From positions 1-64,000 of the forward strand of contig NZ_CAJSLV010000125.1 in NCBI RefSeq assembly GCF_907177275.1: a DNA stretch of 64,000 nucleotides, read 5' to 3'. The notes below the pieces were generated by a model. That model had not been told where the DNA came from and searched no databases. It saw only the letters and a program-made list of their open reading frames with translations. The translations under genes and the position numbers were made by a program. Below are positions 35,631-43,593 of this stretch, piece after piece. The DNA is from Actinacidiphila cocklensis (GTDB lineage: Bacteria; Actinomycetota; Actinomycetes; Streptomycetales; Streptomycetaceae). Each line of letters starts with the position of its first letter. Positions within the stretch are counted from its first letter, which is position 1.

Positions 35631-36440
35631 ATGCTCACCAATGACTACGTGCCCGGTACGCCCAACTGGGTGGACCTGGGAAGCCGCGACGTCACGGCGG
35701 CAGCCGCCTTCTACGGTGACCTGTTCGGCTGGGGGTTCCAGCCTGCGGGGCCGGAGATGGGGGGCTACGGGATGTTCCAGCTGGGCGGGGAGACCGTCGC
35801 CGCGATCGGCCCGCTCCAGGACGAGCAGGCCCAGCCCGCCTGGACGGTCTACTTCCACACGCCCGACGCCGACGCGACGACCAAGGCCGTCGAGCAGGCC
35901 GGCGGCGGCGTCCGCTTCCCGCCGATGGCCGTCGCCGACCAGGGCAGGCTGGCCGGCTACTCCGACCCGGGCGGCTCGGAGTTCGCCGTCTGGGAGCCGG
36001 GGACGAACCCCGGGCTCGACAGGGTCGGCGACGGCGGCCTGTGCTGGACGGAGCTCTACACGACGGATGCGGCGAAGGCCAAGCAGTTCTACGGCGCCGT
36101 CTTCGACTGGGACTTCGAGGACATGCCGCTGCCCGGCGACGCCGGCTCCTACGCGGTGGCGTCCCGGTCCGGTGGCGGCCGGCAGGGCTCGCACTCCGGC
36201 ATCATGCAGCTCGGCACGGACATGCTCCCCGAGGGCACCAGCTACTGGCAGCCGTATTTCTCGGTCGCCGACGTGGACGGGACGGTCGCCAAGGCCGCGG
36301 CGCGCGGCGGCGCGGTGCTCATGCCGGGCACCGACATGGCGGGCGTCGGCCGGCTCGCCCTGCTCAGGGACCCGGAGGGCGCCTTCTTCGCCCTGCTGCG
36401 CGCCGCCGACCCGGACACCCCCGTCTCCCCGGGTGCCTGA
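35631..36440 (+). CDS. two-domain VOC (glyoxalase/bleomycin-resistance fold) protein
   Basis: The 269-residue protein has two vicinal-oxygen-chelate domains. The first runs from about residue 10 to 125 (PNWVDLGSRDVTAAAAFYGDLFGW and YSDPGGSEFAVWEP) and the second from about 137 to 262 (CWTELYTTDAAKAKQFYGAVFDW and LLRDPEGAFFALL). These form a pseudo-dimeric metal site. The ATG at 35631 has GGAGG 8 nt upstream. The substrate is unknown; such proteins are common stand-alone genes in Streptomyces. Confidence 0.87.
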   Translation: MLTNDYVPGTPNWVDLGSRDVTAAAAFYGDLFGWGFQPAGPEMGGYGMFQLGGETVAAIGPLQDEQAQPAWTVYFHTPDADATTKAVEQAGGGVRFPPMAVADQGRLAGYSDPGGSEFAVWEPGTNPGLDRVGDGGLCWTELYTTDAAKAKQFYGAVFDWDFEDMPLPGDAGSYAVASRSGGGRQGSHSGIMQLGTDMLPEGTSYWQPYFSVADVDGTVAKAAARGGAVLMPGTDMAGVGRLALLRDPEGAFFALLRAADPDTPVSPGA

Positions 36441-36447
36441 CCACCCC

Positions 36448-37398
36448 TCAGGCCTCGTCGCCGGCCCAGGCGGCAAGACGCAGCCGGCTCTCGAAGCGCA
36501 TCGCCCGCCCGGTCAGCGGGTCGGTGAACTCCAATGCCCTGGCCAGCAGCTGGAGCGGCTGTGACCAGTCGTCAGCGGCCGCCTCCGGCAACTGCAGCGG
36601 GTAGAGGGGGTCGTGCAGCAGCGGCAGCCCCAGGCCGCTCATGTGCAGCCGCAGCTGGTGGGTGCGACCGGTCGCGGGCAGCAGCAGGTAGCGGCCGAGG
36701 CCGTCGCGGTGGTCGAGCAGGTCGATGCTGCTCTCCGCGTTCGGCGGGCCGTCCGTCCGTTCCTCGGCCGCCATCCGCCCGCGCTCCTTGACGATCCGGC
36801 TGCGCACGGTCCGCGGCAGCGGCACCGCCGGGTCGTGCCGGGCCACGCCCTCGTACTCCTTGCGGACCTGGCGGTCGCGGAAGAGCGTCTGGTAGGCGCC
36901 GCGGTCCTCGGGCCGTACGACGAAGAGCACCAGGCCGGCGGTCAGCCGGTCCAGGCGGTGGGCGGGGGCGAGCAGCGGCAGGTCGAGGTGGTGCCGCAGC
37001 CGGCTCAGCGCGGTCTGCGTGATGTGCCGGCCGCGCGGGGTGGTGGCGAGGAAGTGCGGCTTGTCGGCGATCACGATCCGCTCGTCGCGGTGGACGATGC
37101 CGACCTCGTACGGCACCTCCGCCTCGGGCTCGCGGTCGCGATGGAACCAGACCCAGCCGCCCGGCTCGTACGGCGTCGCCGGGCCGACCGGCCCGTCCGC
37201 GGTCACGAAGCGCCCCTCGGCGAGCATCGCCTCCACCCGTTCTGCGCCGACCGCGGGACCGTACCGCCCGAGCAGATGCTCCCGTACGGTCGCCCAGCGC
37301 TCGGCCCCGTCCCCGGGAAGCCGCAGCCGTACGGGGTCCACCCCGGCGTGCTGCGGCAGCGGTGACGGCGGCGGCCTGCGACCTGCCCTGCGAGCCAC
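36448..37398 (-). CDS. RluA-type pseudouridine synthase
   Basis: The 316-residue product has the RluA catalytic motif HRLDRLTAG with the nucleophilic Asp at about D150. It also has IVIADKPHFLATTPRG, EYEGVARHDPA and TGRTHQLRLHMSGLGLPLLHDPLY. It isomerises uridines in rRNA or tRNA; the target is not deducible. The start is uncertain: GTG 37398 (chosen) or GTG 37407. It converges on the VOC gene with 7 bp between. Confidence 0.9.
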   Translation of the reverse strand: MARRAGRRPPPSPLPQHAGVDPVRLRLPGDGAERWATVREHLLGRYGPAVGAERVEAMLAEGRFVTADGPVGPATPYEPGGWVWFHRDREPEAEVPYEVGIVHRDERIVIADKPHFLATTPRGRHITQTALSRLRHHLDLPLLAPAHRLDRLTAGLVLFVVRPEDRGAYQTLFRDRQVRKEYEGVARHDPAVPLPRTVRSRIVKERGRMAAEERTDGPPNAESSIDLLDHRDGLGRYLLLPATGRTHQLRLHMSGLGLPLLHDPLYPLQLPEAAADDWSQPLQLLARALEFTDPLTGRAMRFESRLRLAAWAGDEA

Positions 37399-37511
37399 GC
37401 CCCGCACCTCTTCCCGCTGTACGCGCTCCGCGCCTGACTGCGCCGATCCGCCGTACGCGTCGGCCTGCGGGCCGCCCTGGGGGCGGCGGACGCGGCAACG
37501 GAGAAATTGTG

Positions 37512-37584
37512 TGCCCCAGGCAGGATTCGAACCTGCGACACCGGCTTTAGGAGAGCCGTGCTCTATCCCCTGAGCTACTGGGGC
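37512..37584 (-). tRNA. tRNA-Arg (anticodon CCT)
   Basis: On the minus strand a 73-nt cloverleaf runs from GCCCCAG to CTGGGGC plus discriminator A. It has a D-arm (agctcaggggatagagc), an anticodon stem cggct/agccg with the loop CTCCTAA (anticodon CCT, reading AGG), and a T-arm GGTTCGAATCC. No CCA is encoded. It lies 285 bp from the biosynthetic operon. Confidence 0.97.
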
Positions 37585-37898
37585 CGGGGGGCGCAGAGCC
37601 AGGCTCCCGACGTGGAACAGGGTAGCGGATCCGGCGTCCGGGAGTGGTCCGCGGGGCACGGCCGGCGCCGTTCCCGATCCGTGCGGACACGAACCCCGGG
37701 GTTCGTCCCACCTGGTCGGGGCCGCCTGTGTCCTTCTTTCCGGCCATGTGGTCTGACCTGCAAAGGGGCGGTTTCCGGCGCGTGAAATGCTCCCAAGGAT
37801 CCGTAAAATCTTGCTCCCAAAGCGGGTTGACGGTGCGCCATATCCCCTGACAGGATCCCGATTCTTCAGTGAGTGAGGATCTGCGAACGGGGAAGCGG
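37585..37898. other. intergenic between tRNA-Arg and the biosynthetic operon
   Basis: The left half (37585-37780) shows nothing recognisable. The right half contains the operon promoter, the GCTCCCA half-sites and the untranslated leader (see separate entries). Confidence 0.6.
37788..37856 (+). promoter_or_regulatory. promoter of the NRPS operon with upstream direct repeats
   Basis: TTGACG (37827-37832), an 18-bp spacer and CAGGAT (37851-37856) form a near-consensus sigma-HrdB-type promoter, with the start predicted near 37863. Seven bp upstream of the -35 box ends the second of two 9-bp direct repeats TGCTCCCAA (37788-37796 and 37812-37820, 24 bp apart). Their core GCTCCCA equals one arm of the palindrome at 37907-37920. 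Confidence 0.75.
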
Positions 37899-38591
37899 AT
37901 GCTTGATGGGAGCGCTCCCATGGGGGGCGGTGTCGATCCGGGCACGGGGCCGGTGTCGATCCCGCAGGCGGGGCCGGGGCAGGAGCCGGGGTCGGTGTCG
38001 GCGGAGGCCGAGGCCGTGGTCAAGAGCTACGTCGACGACCTGACCCTCGCGCTCGCCCAGATGGAGGCCGGCTCGATGGCCGCCGTGCTGGAGGCGCTGG
38101 TCCTTGCGATGCGGGAGGGCCGCCGGGTCCTCGTGGCCGGGAACGGCGGCAGCAGCACCGCCGCCATCCACATCGCCAGCGACCTCATGGCCGCCTCGGC
38201 CGCGCCGGGCGGCACCGCGCCTCAGGCCGTGGCCCTGACCGAGAACATCGCCCGGGTCACGGCGATAGCCAACGACTACTCCTACGACGAGATCTTCTCC
38301 CGCCAGCTGCCGGGCTGGGCCAGGCCGGGCGACGTCCTGCTGCTGCTCAGCGTCAGCGCGCGCTCGCCGAACCTGGTGCGGGCCGCCGAGGTCGCCCGCG
38401 ACCTCGGCATGACGGTGCTGGCCGCGATCGGCGACCCCGGCGAGCTGGCACCGCTGACGGACCGGTACGTCGTCTTCGGGCAGGCGGACTACGGCCTCAC
38501 CGAGGACCTGCACGTGGCGCTCGGCCACATGGCCGTCCGTGTCCTGGGCGGCGGCGACGCCTGCCGCTACCGAGCCGCTGTCGACGGGTGA
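37899..38591 (+). CDS. SIS-domain sugar-phosphate isomerase (GmhA-like)
   Basis: The 230-residue product carries a SIS domain with the phosphosugar loop AGNGGSSTAAIHIASDL, then NDYSYDEIFSRQL and LLSVSARSPNLVRAAEVA. It resembles sedoheptulose-7-phosphate isomerases, which make D-glycero-manno-heptose-7-phosphate. The first about 40 residues are Gly/Pro-rich. ATG 37899 (SD GGGGAAG) is preferred; GTG 37869 is an alternative, only 6 nt after the predicted transcription start. It is the first gene of the operon, and its stop overlaps the next start (GTGA). I infer a role in making the sugar attached by the downstream glycosyltransferase. Confidence 0.75.
   Translation: MLDGSAPMGGGVDPGTGPVSIPQAGPGQEPGSVSAEAEAVVKSYVDDLTLALAQMEAGSMAAVLEALVLAMREGRRVLVAGNGGSSTAAIHIASDLMAASAAPGGTAPQAVALTENIARVTAIANDYSYDEIFSRQLPGWARPGDVLLLLSVSARSPNLVRAAEVARDLGMTVLAAIGDPGELAPLTDRYVVFGQADYGLTEDLHVALGHMAVRVLGGGDACRYRAAVDG
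37907..37920. promoter_or_regulatory. perfect CebR-type operator (LacI family)
   Basis: TGGGAGCGCTCCCA is identical to the operator reported for CebR, the cellobiose/cellotriose-responsive LacI-family repressor of Streptomyces griseus and S. scabiei. Flanking A/T extend the palindrome to 16 bp. It lies about 45 bp downstream of the predicted transcription start and overlaps codons 3-8 of the first gene, so a bound repressor would block early elongation. Confidence 0.75.
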
Positions 38592-39658
38592 GCGCAGTGA
38601 ACCACTACACCTCCAGGATCTTCCTGACCGTCCGCTACCTCGTCGGCCTGTTCGGGCTGACCCTGACGCGGACCTCCACCGAACTGAGCAGCTTCCGCAT
38701 CCACGCGGGCCACGGGCGCCACGACGACACCCGGCCGCTGCCGCCCGGGCTCGCCGCCGTCCTCGACGACCGCGACCCCGACCTCCAGGAGCTGCGCGCC
38801 GCCTACCGCCGGCTGGACTCCCCCTTCAAGCCGGGCAGTTTCTGGCGGCGCAGCCGCCGCCTGCGCGACCTGAACCTCAAGTACTTCCGCGGCGACAACG
38901 CGTACGTGTGGCAGCTGCGCCAGGTCGGCGACAACGCCCGGCTGAAGTTCTTCCTCCTCGCGCAGTACGTCCGAGCCCTCGACAGCCACAAGCTCCTGGA
39001 GCGGACCGCGGAGGACGGCGCCTTCGGCTGCTGGACGTTCGACTTCGAGGAGCTGCCGACGGCGAGCAGGGACCTGCTCGACTCGGTCAACGAGATGTAC
39101 TTCCTCGACCGGCACTGGGGGTTGCTGTCCAGGACCGACTTCACCGTCGTCGACGTCGGCGCCGGCTACGGCCGGCTCGCGCACCGCATGGTGGAGTGCG
39201 TGCCGGGCCTGTCGCGGTACCTGTGCGTCGACGCGATACCGGAGTCGACGTTCCTGAGTGATCACTACCTTCGCTACCGCAAGGCCGACCACAAGGCGAC
39301 CGTCCTGCGGCTCGACGAGATGGAGGCCGGGCTCGCGGCGGGGCGGCCCGACCTGGCGGTCAACATCCACAGCTTCTCCGAGATGCCGCTGTCCGCGATC
39401 GAGGCGTGGATCGGGCTGCTGGCGCGCAACGACGTGCCCGCCCTGATGATCGTGCCCAACGAGGGCGACAAACTGCTGAGCCTGGAGAACGACTACCTCC
39501 GCCTGGACTTCGGCCCGGTGCTCGAACGGCACGGCTACGTGCTGGCGGCACGCGAGCAGACCGTCGCCGACCCGGACGTCCGCGACCTGGTCGGCGTCGG
39601 CGACTGGTTCATGCTCTTCACCCGCGACAGCGCGGAACCGACGCCCGATGCGTCATGA
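38588..39658 (+). CDS. putative sugar O-methyltransferase
   Basis: The 356-residue Rossmann-fold methyltransferase has the SAM-binding motif VVDVGAGYGRLAHRM near residue 187, followed by YLCVDAIPESTFLSDHYLRY and the acidic/aromatic loop NIHSFSEMPLSAIEAWI. It matches the 'putative sugar O-methyltransferase' group by overall layout. Next to a SIS isomerase and a glycosyltransferase, methylation of a sugar hydroxyl of the product is the likeliest role. The GTG start overlaps the SIS stop; its stop overlaps the next ATG. Confidence 0.7.
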   Translation: MSAVNHYTSRIFLTVRYLVGLFGLTLTRTSTELSSFRIHAGHGRHDDTRPLPPGLAAVLDDRDPDLQELRAAYRRLDSPFKPGSFWRRSRRLRDLNLKYFRGDNAYVWQLRQVGDNARLKFFLLAQYVRALDSHKLLERTAEDGAFGCWTFDFEELPTASRDLLDSVNEMYFLDRHWGLLSRTDFTVVDVGAGYGRLAHRMVECVPGLSRYLCVDAIPESTFLSDHYLRYRKADHKATVLRLDEMEAGLAAGRPDLAVNIHSFSEMPLSAIEAWIGLLARNDVPALMIVPNEGDKLLSLENDYLRLDFGPVLERHGYVLAAREQTVADPDVRDLVGVGDWFMLFTRDSAEPTPDAS

Positions 39659-41463
39659 CGGGCCGCGCACCGGCCGCCGCCGCGGCTCCCGCGCTGACGC
39701 GTGAGGCGCTGCCGCTGGAGTTCGCCGGCCTGGACGGCGGAAGCGCCGAGCTGACGTGGGGCCAGCGCTTCGTCTGGGACATCCTGGAGGCGCTGGCGCC
39801 CGACAACCACTACATCAGCCTCCGGCTGCGGGTTCACCTTCAGCCCGACGTCACCCGCGAACGGGTGCTCGGCGCACTGCACGCCCTGGTCGCGCGCCAC
39901 GAGGTGCTGCGCACCCGCTTCCCCGTCGGGGCGGACGGCGAGCCCCGGCAGCTGTGCGACGGGGCGGGTGAACTGCCGGTGGAGATCGTCGGGACCGTTC
40001 CCGGCCGGGTCCGCAGGATCGCCGAGCAGGACGAGCAGCGGCTGTGGCACCAGCCGTTCGCGCACGGTAGTGAGTGGCCACTAAGGGCGAGCGTCATCGT
40101 CGCCGAAGGCCGGCCGCGGCAGGTCGTGTTCGTGTTCTCGCACCTCGCGGTCGACGCCTGGGGATGCACGGTGCTGCGCGGCGAGTTCCTGGACCTGCTG
40201 CGGGACGGGCACGCGAAGCCGGCATCGGCCGGCTGGCAGTCGCGCGCCCGGGCCGCGTACGAGGGGTCGGCCCCGGCCCGCAAGGCCAACGACGCGTCGC
40301 TGGCGTACTGGCGCCGGATGCTGGAGAGCGCACCGCAGACCGCCTTCCCCAACCTGCCGACGGCGGGGGAGACCCCGCTCTTCCCCGGCGTCGGGCTCCA
40401 GTCGACGGCGCTGGCCGCGGCCGCGCGGGCGGTCGCGGTGCGGCTGCGGGTCAGCCCGGCCGCAGCCGTCCTGGCTGCGCTGTCGACAGCCATCGGCATC
40501 AGGACCGGCACCGACGCCGTGCCGCTGGTCCTCGCCGCGGGCAACCGCTTCACCGCCGCGGACTCCGCCTCTGTGGGGACCTTCTACCAGGGCGCCCCCG
40601 CCCTGGTCCGGCTGGACGCCGACTCGCTGGCCCGTACCGTCAAGGCCGCGCACCAGGCGTCGGCGCTGGCGTACCTGCGCGGCCAGAGCGACCCGAGGGA
40701 CGTCGCCCGGCTGGTGGCCGAGACGACGTCCGCGCGCGGGGTCGCCGTCGGCCTGCTGAGCACCGTGAACGTGGCGCCCGAGCCCGGCACCGCGGGGCTG
40801 CCGCCCGCACTGGGAGCCGCCGAACTGCGCGAGCTGACCGAGTCCACCCAGCTGTCCGACCTCGAAGGCCGCGACAAGGAGCAGCTGAAGCTGTACTTCC
40901 ACGTCAAGGCGCTGCGTTCGCGCGCGGTCATCGAGCTGTTCAGCGACAGCCGGTTGCTGGACGCGGCGAGCGCCCGCAAGCTGCTGGCCGGGCTGGAAAT
41001 CGTACTGATCGAGCTGTTCGAGACCGGTGACCTCACGCGCGACCGGGTCGCCGAGCTGGTGGGCGTCGGCCCGCTCGCCGAACCCGAGCACAAGGTAGTG
41101 GTCGATCACTGCCGGATCGACCTGGACGCCGTCCGCGCGATGCTCGCCGGCCTGCCGGAGACCGTCGCCTGCGAGGTCTTCGTCGACCACCCGGAAAACG
41201 GCCCGTCCCGGCTGGTCGGCTACCTGGTGACGGCACCGCGGACGACACCCGAGCAGCTGCACACCGCGCTGCTCGGCCGGCTCGACGGAAACCTGACCAT
41301 GACGCCGCACTGGTACGTGCTGTGCCACGACGCTCCGACCCGCCCCGACTCCCGCGCCGGCTGGGAGCGGCAGGCGGTCATCCTGCAGGGCAGCGGCCGG
41401 CCGGGCGGGCTCGCCGCGGCCGCCGGCCCGGCGCCATCCACCGACGCTCGCCTGGGGGCCTAG
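39655..41463 (+). CDS. stand-alone NRPS condensation-like protein with a C-terminal A-subdomain remnant
   Basis: The 602-residue protein starts with a condensation/epimerisation-fold domain (residues about 25-440: WGQRFVWDILEALAPDNHY, ARHEVLRTRF). The HHxxxDG active-site motif reads SHLAVDAW: the catalytic second His and the Asp are kept, the first His and the Gly are not. The last about 110 residues (VACEVFVDHPENGPSRLVGYLV, then MTPHWYVLCHDAPTRPDSRAGW) resemble the C-terminal subdomain of an adenylation domain with the catalytic Lys lost. It could act in trans on a carrier-bound intermediate or be a structural partner. Overlaps are ATGA upstream and 1 bp gap downstream. Confidence 0.7.
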   Translation: MTGRAPAAAAAPALTREALPLEFAGLDGGSAELTWGQRFVWDILEALAPDNHYISLRLRVHLQPDVTRERVLGALHALVARHEVLRTRFPVGADGEPRQLCDGAGELPVEIVGTVPGRVRRIAEQDEQRLWHQPFAHGSEWPLRASVIVAEGRPRQVVFVFSHLAVDAWGCTVLRGEFLDLLRDGHAKPASAGWQSRARAAYEGSAPARKANDASLAYWRRMLESAPQTAFPNLPTAGETPLFPGVGLQSTALAAAARAVAVRLRVSPAAAVLAALSTAIGIRTGTDAVPLVLAAGNRFTAADSASVGTFYQGAPALVRLDADSLARTVKAAHQASALAYLRGQSDPRDVARLVAETTSARGVAVGLLSTVNVAPEPGTAGLPPALGAAELRELTESTQLSDLEGRDKEQLKLYFHVKALRSRAVIELFSDSRLLDAASARKLLAGLEIVLIELFETGDLTRDRVAELVGVGPLAEPEHKVVVDHCRIDLDAVRAMLAGLPETVACEVFVDHPENGPSRLVGYLVTAPRTTPEQLHTALLGRLDGNLTMTPHWYVLCHDAPTRPDSRAGWERQAVILQGSGRPGGLAAAAGPAPSTDARLGA

Positions 41464-41464
41464 C

Positions 41465-42790
41465 GTGCTGTCCGTCATCATCCCCACCTACAACCAGGCC
41501 GACTGCCTGGATCTGACCCTCGGGTCGCTGGCCCGGCAGAGCGCCGGCCGGGACCGCTTCGAGGTGGTCGTGGTCGACGACGCCTCCGTGCAGGACGTGC
41601 ACGCGGTGGTACGCCGCCACGAGGCCGGCCTGAATCTGCGCTACGTACGCCACGAGGCAAACCGCGGCCGCTCGGCCGCCCGCAACTCCGGGGCCGCCGC
41701 GGCCACGGGCGACCGCCTGCTGCTGATGGACGCCGACTCGCTCGCCGCCCCCGACCTGGTCGAGCGGCACCTGCGGGCGCCCGGCGACACCGGCCCCGAA
41801 GTGGTCTACGGCCGCCGCATCGAACCCACCTGGGGAACCTTCGCGGCGCTTCGCCAGGCGCCACCGGACGAGCGCGACCTGCTGCCGATGGAGGGCGACC
41901 ACCGCGACCTGCCGCAGAGCGACCCCGGCGTCTTCGACGTCTACCGGCGGACCGGCTGGATGTTCGGTTTCACGCACAACCTCTCGCTGTCCCGCGCGCT
42001 GTACGAGCAGATCGGCGGCTTCGACGAGTCGTTCGTGCAGTGGGGTTACGAGGACACCGACTTCACCTACCGCATCTACCGGCACTTCGGCCGCGACAGC
42101 AGCTGCTTCCGCTACGACCCCGCGGCCCTGTGCTACCACGCACCGCACTTCAGGGACTGGACGACGGAGTGGGAGAAGACCAAGCCGGTCCTGCCCTACC
42201 TGGTCGACAAGTACCGGCACTACGACATCGAGTTCTTCACCCACCCGTCGGACAACCACCGCCGGGTCGCCAGGACGCTGCCCTTCTACGAAGACTGCCG
42301 CGAATTCCTCCGCGACCACCCTGGCCGGGTCGCCGCCGACCGCGTGCACAAGGCCGTCGGCCTGCCGGACGCCGCGCGCAGCCTGTGGATCGGCTTCGAC
42401 GTCGCGGCTGCGGCGCCGGCCGGCGCGACCGCGACCATCGACCACGGCGCCGACTTCGGACCGGACAACCCGCACCTGTTCGGCGTCCGCACGCCGTACG
42501 CGGACGGCTCCTTCGACAGCGCGGTGCACCTCGACCTGTGGCGCATGCTCACCCCCATCGACCTGTCGGCGCTGATCATGGACAGCCTGCGGATCGCCGA
42601 CTCGGCGCTGCTGGTGATGTCCAAGCAGGTGCGCAGGGACGCGGGCGACGGCATCGGCATGATCGACGACCTGGGCTACTTCCTGTCACTGGTCACCCCC
42701 CGGTACGAGGCCGGGATCGCCTACGACGACCCGGAGATGGCCGTCGTCCGGCTGGCGCGGCGCGAACCCGCCGCGGGGGCCGCCCGATGA
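41465..42790 (+). CDS. family 2 glycosyltransferase
   Basis: The 441-residue GT-A enzyme has the N-terminal nucleotide-sugar fold MLSVIIPTYNQADCL, VVVVDDASVQD, a metal-binding MDADS (DxD, about residue 89) and an acceptor-side GGFDESFVQWGYEDTDFTYRI (about 185-202). A 200-residue C-terminal extension has no recognised domain. It should transfer an activated sugar to the peptide or its precursor. It lies 1 bp after the condensation protein and overlaps the HAD gene by ATGA, so translation is coupled. Confidence 0.85.
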   Translation: MLSVIIPTYNQADCLDLTLGSLARQSAGRDRFEVVVVDDASVQDVHAVVRRHEAGLNLRYVRHEANRGRSAARNSGAAAATGDRLLLMDADSLAAPDLVERHLRAPGDTGPEVVYGRRIEPTWGTFAALRQAPPDERDLLPMEGDHRDLPQSDPGVFDVYRRTGWMFGFTHNLSLSRALYEQIGGFDESFVQWGYEDTDFTYRIYRHFGRDSSCFRYDPAALCYHAPHFRDWTTEWEKTKPVLPYLVDKYRHYDIEFFTHPSDNHRRVARTLPFYEDCREFLRDHPGRVAADRVHKAVGLPDAARSLWIGFDVAAAAPAGATATIDHGADFGPDNPHLFGVRTPYADGSFDSAVHLDLWRMLTPIDLSALIMDSLRIADSALLVMSKQVRRDAGDGIGMIDDLGYFLSLVTPRYEAGIAYDDPEMAVVRLARREPAAGAAR

Positions 42791-43593
42791 CCGCCCCGAT
42801 ACCGGCGTCCGCCCCGATGCCGGCGTCCGCCTCGATACCGGCGCCCGCAACCGTGTCGGCCGTGGCCTTCGACCTCGACGGCACCCTGGTCGACCTGGAG
42901 AACCTCCACCACGAAGCGTGGCTGGCGGCCGCCCGGCAGGCCGGCGTCGTACTCACCCGCGACCAGGCCATGCACCGGCTGCCGCACTTCATCGGCGGCC
43001 CCGACCCCCAGGTGGCGCAGGAGATCGCGGCGCTGTCGCCGGCCGCGGTGCCGCCCGCCGAGACGGTCGCCGCCAAGCAGCGGTGCTTCGACGACCTCGT
43101 CGGCGCCGTCGACGAGATCGTCCCGCGGGCCGGGGTCGGCGCGGTCCTCGACCGGCTGTGCGCTGTGGGTGTCCCGGTGGCCGTGGGCACCGCGACCGAG
43201 CGGGCGACGGCGCTGGCCATCCTGCGCAGGGCCGGGCTGCTCGCGGTGTTCGGGGAGGCCCGGGTGGTGGCCGCACGCGACGTGCCGCGGCTCAAGCCGG
43301 CGCCCGACGTCTACCTCGCCACCGCGGACCTGCTCGGCGTGCCGCCGCAGAGCCAGCTGGTCTTCGAGGACTCCGTCACCGGCGCGCTGGCCGCCCGCGC
43401 GGCGGGCAGCCGGGTCGTCGCCGTCCCCACCGTCCACGACCCGGACTACCTGCGGCGGTTCGAGGCGGCCGGGGCCGTGGCCGTCGTCGAGGACTGGCAG
43501 GCCCCCGGCCTGCTGCCGCTGCTCGACCGCCTGACGGCGGCCGGCCGCTCCGAGAACGCCGGGACACCGGGAGCCGTATATGTCCGAGCATGA
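42787..43593 (+). CDS. HAD-superfamily phosphatase / beta-phosphoglucomutase-like
   Basis: The 268-residue protein has motif I DLDGTLVD (D28, D30), a helical cap with HHEAWLAAARQAG, motif II VGTATER, motif III Lys in PRLKPAPDVYL and motif IV FEDSVTGALAARAAG. This is the complete subfamily-I HAD set. It may dephosphorylate or isomerise a sugar phosphate for the glycosyltransferase. Its N-terminus is a threefold IPASAPMPASAS repeat. It overlaps the NRPS gene downstream by 14 bp. Confidence 0.82.
   Translation: MTAPIPASAPMPASASIPAPATVSAVAFDLDGTLVDLENLHHEAWLAAARQAGVVLTRDQAMHRLPHFIGGPDPQVAQEIAALSPAAVPPAETVAAKQRCFDDLVGAVDEIVPRAGVGAVLDRLCAVGVPVAVGTATERATALAILRRAGLLAVFGEARVVAARDVPRLKPAPDVYLATADLLGVPPQSQLVFEDSVTGALAARAAGSRVVAVPTVHDPDYLRRFEAAGAVAVVEDWQAPGLLPLLDRLTAAGRSENAGTPGAVYVRA

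Noticed and set aside
35175-36476. 433-residue minus-strand ORF opposite the VOC gene
   Set aside because: Only its last 67 codons (35175-35378) have a start signal, good codon bias and their own promoter; the rest is antisense to the VOC gene.
37512-37584. tRNA-Arg as an integration (att) site for the NRPS region
   Set aside because: No integrase, no repeated copy of the tRNA 3' end was noticed, and the operon lies on the 5' side of the tRNA, not where integrated elements normally sit.
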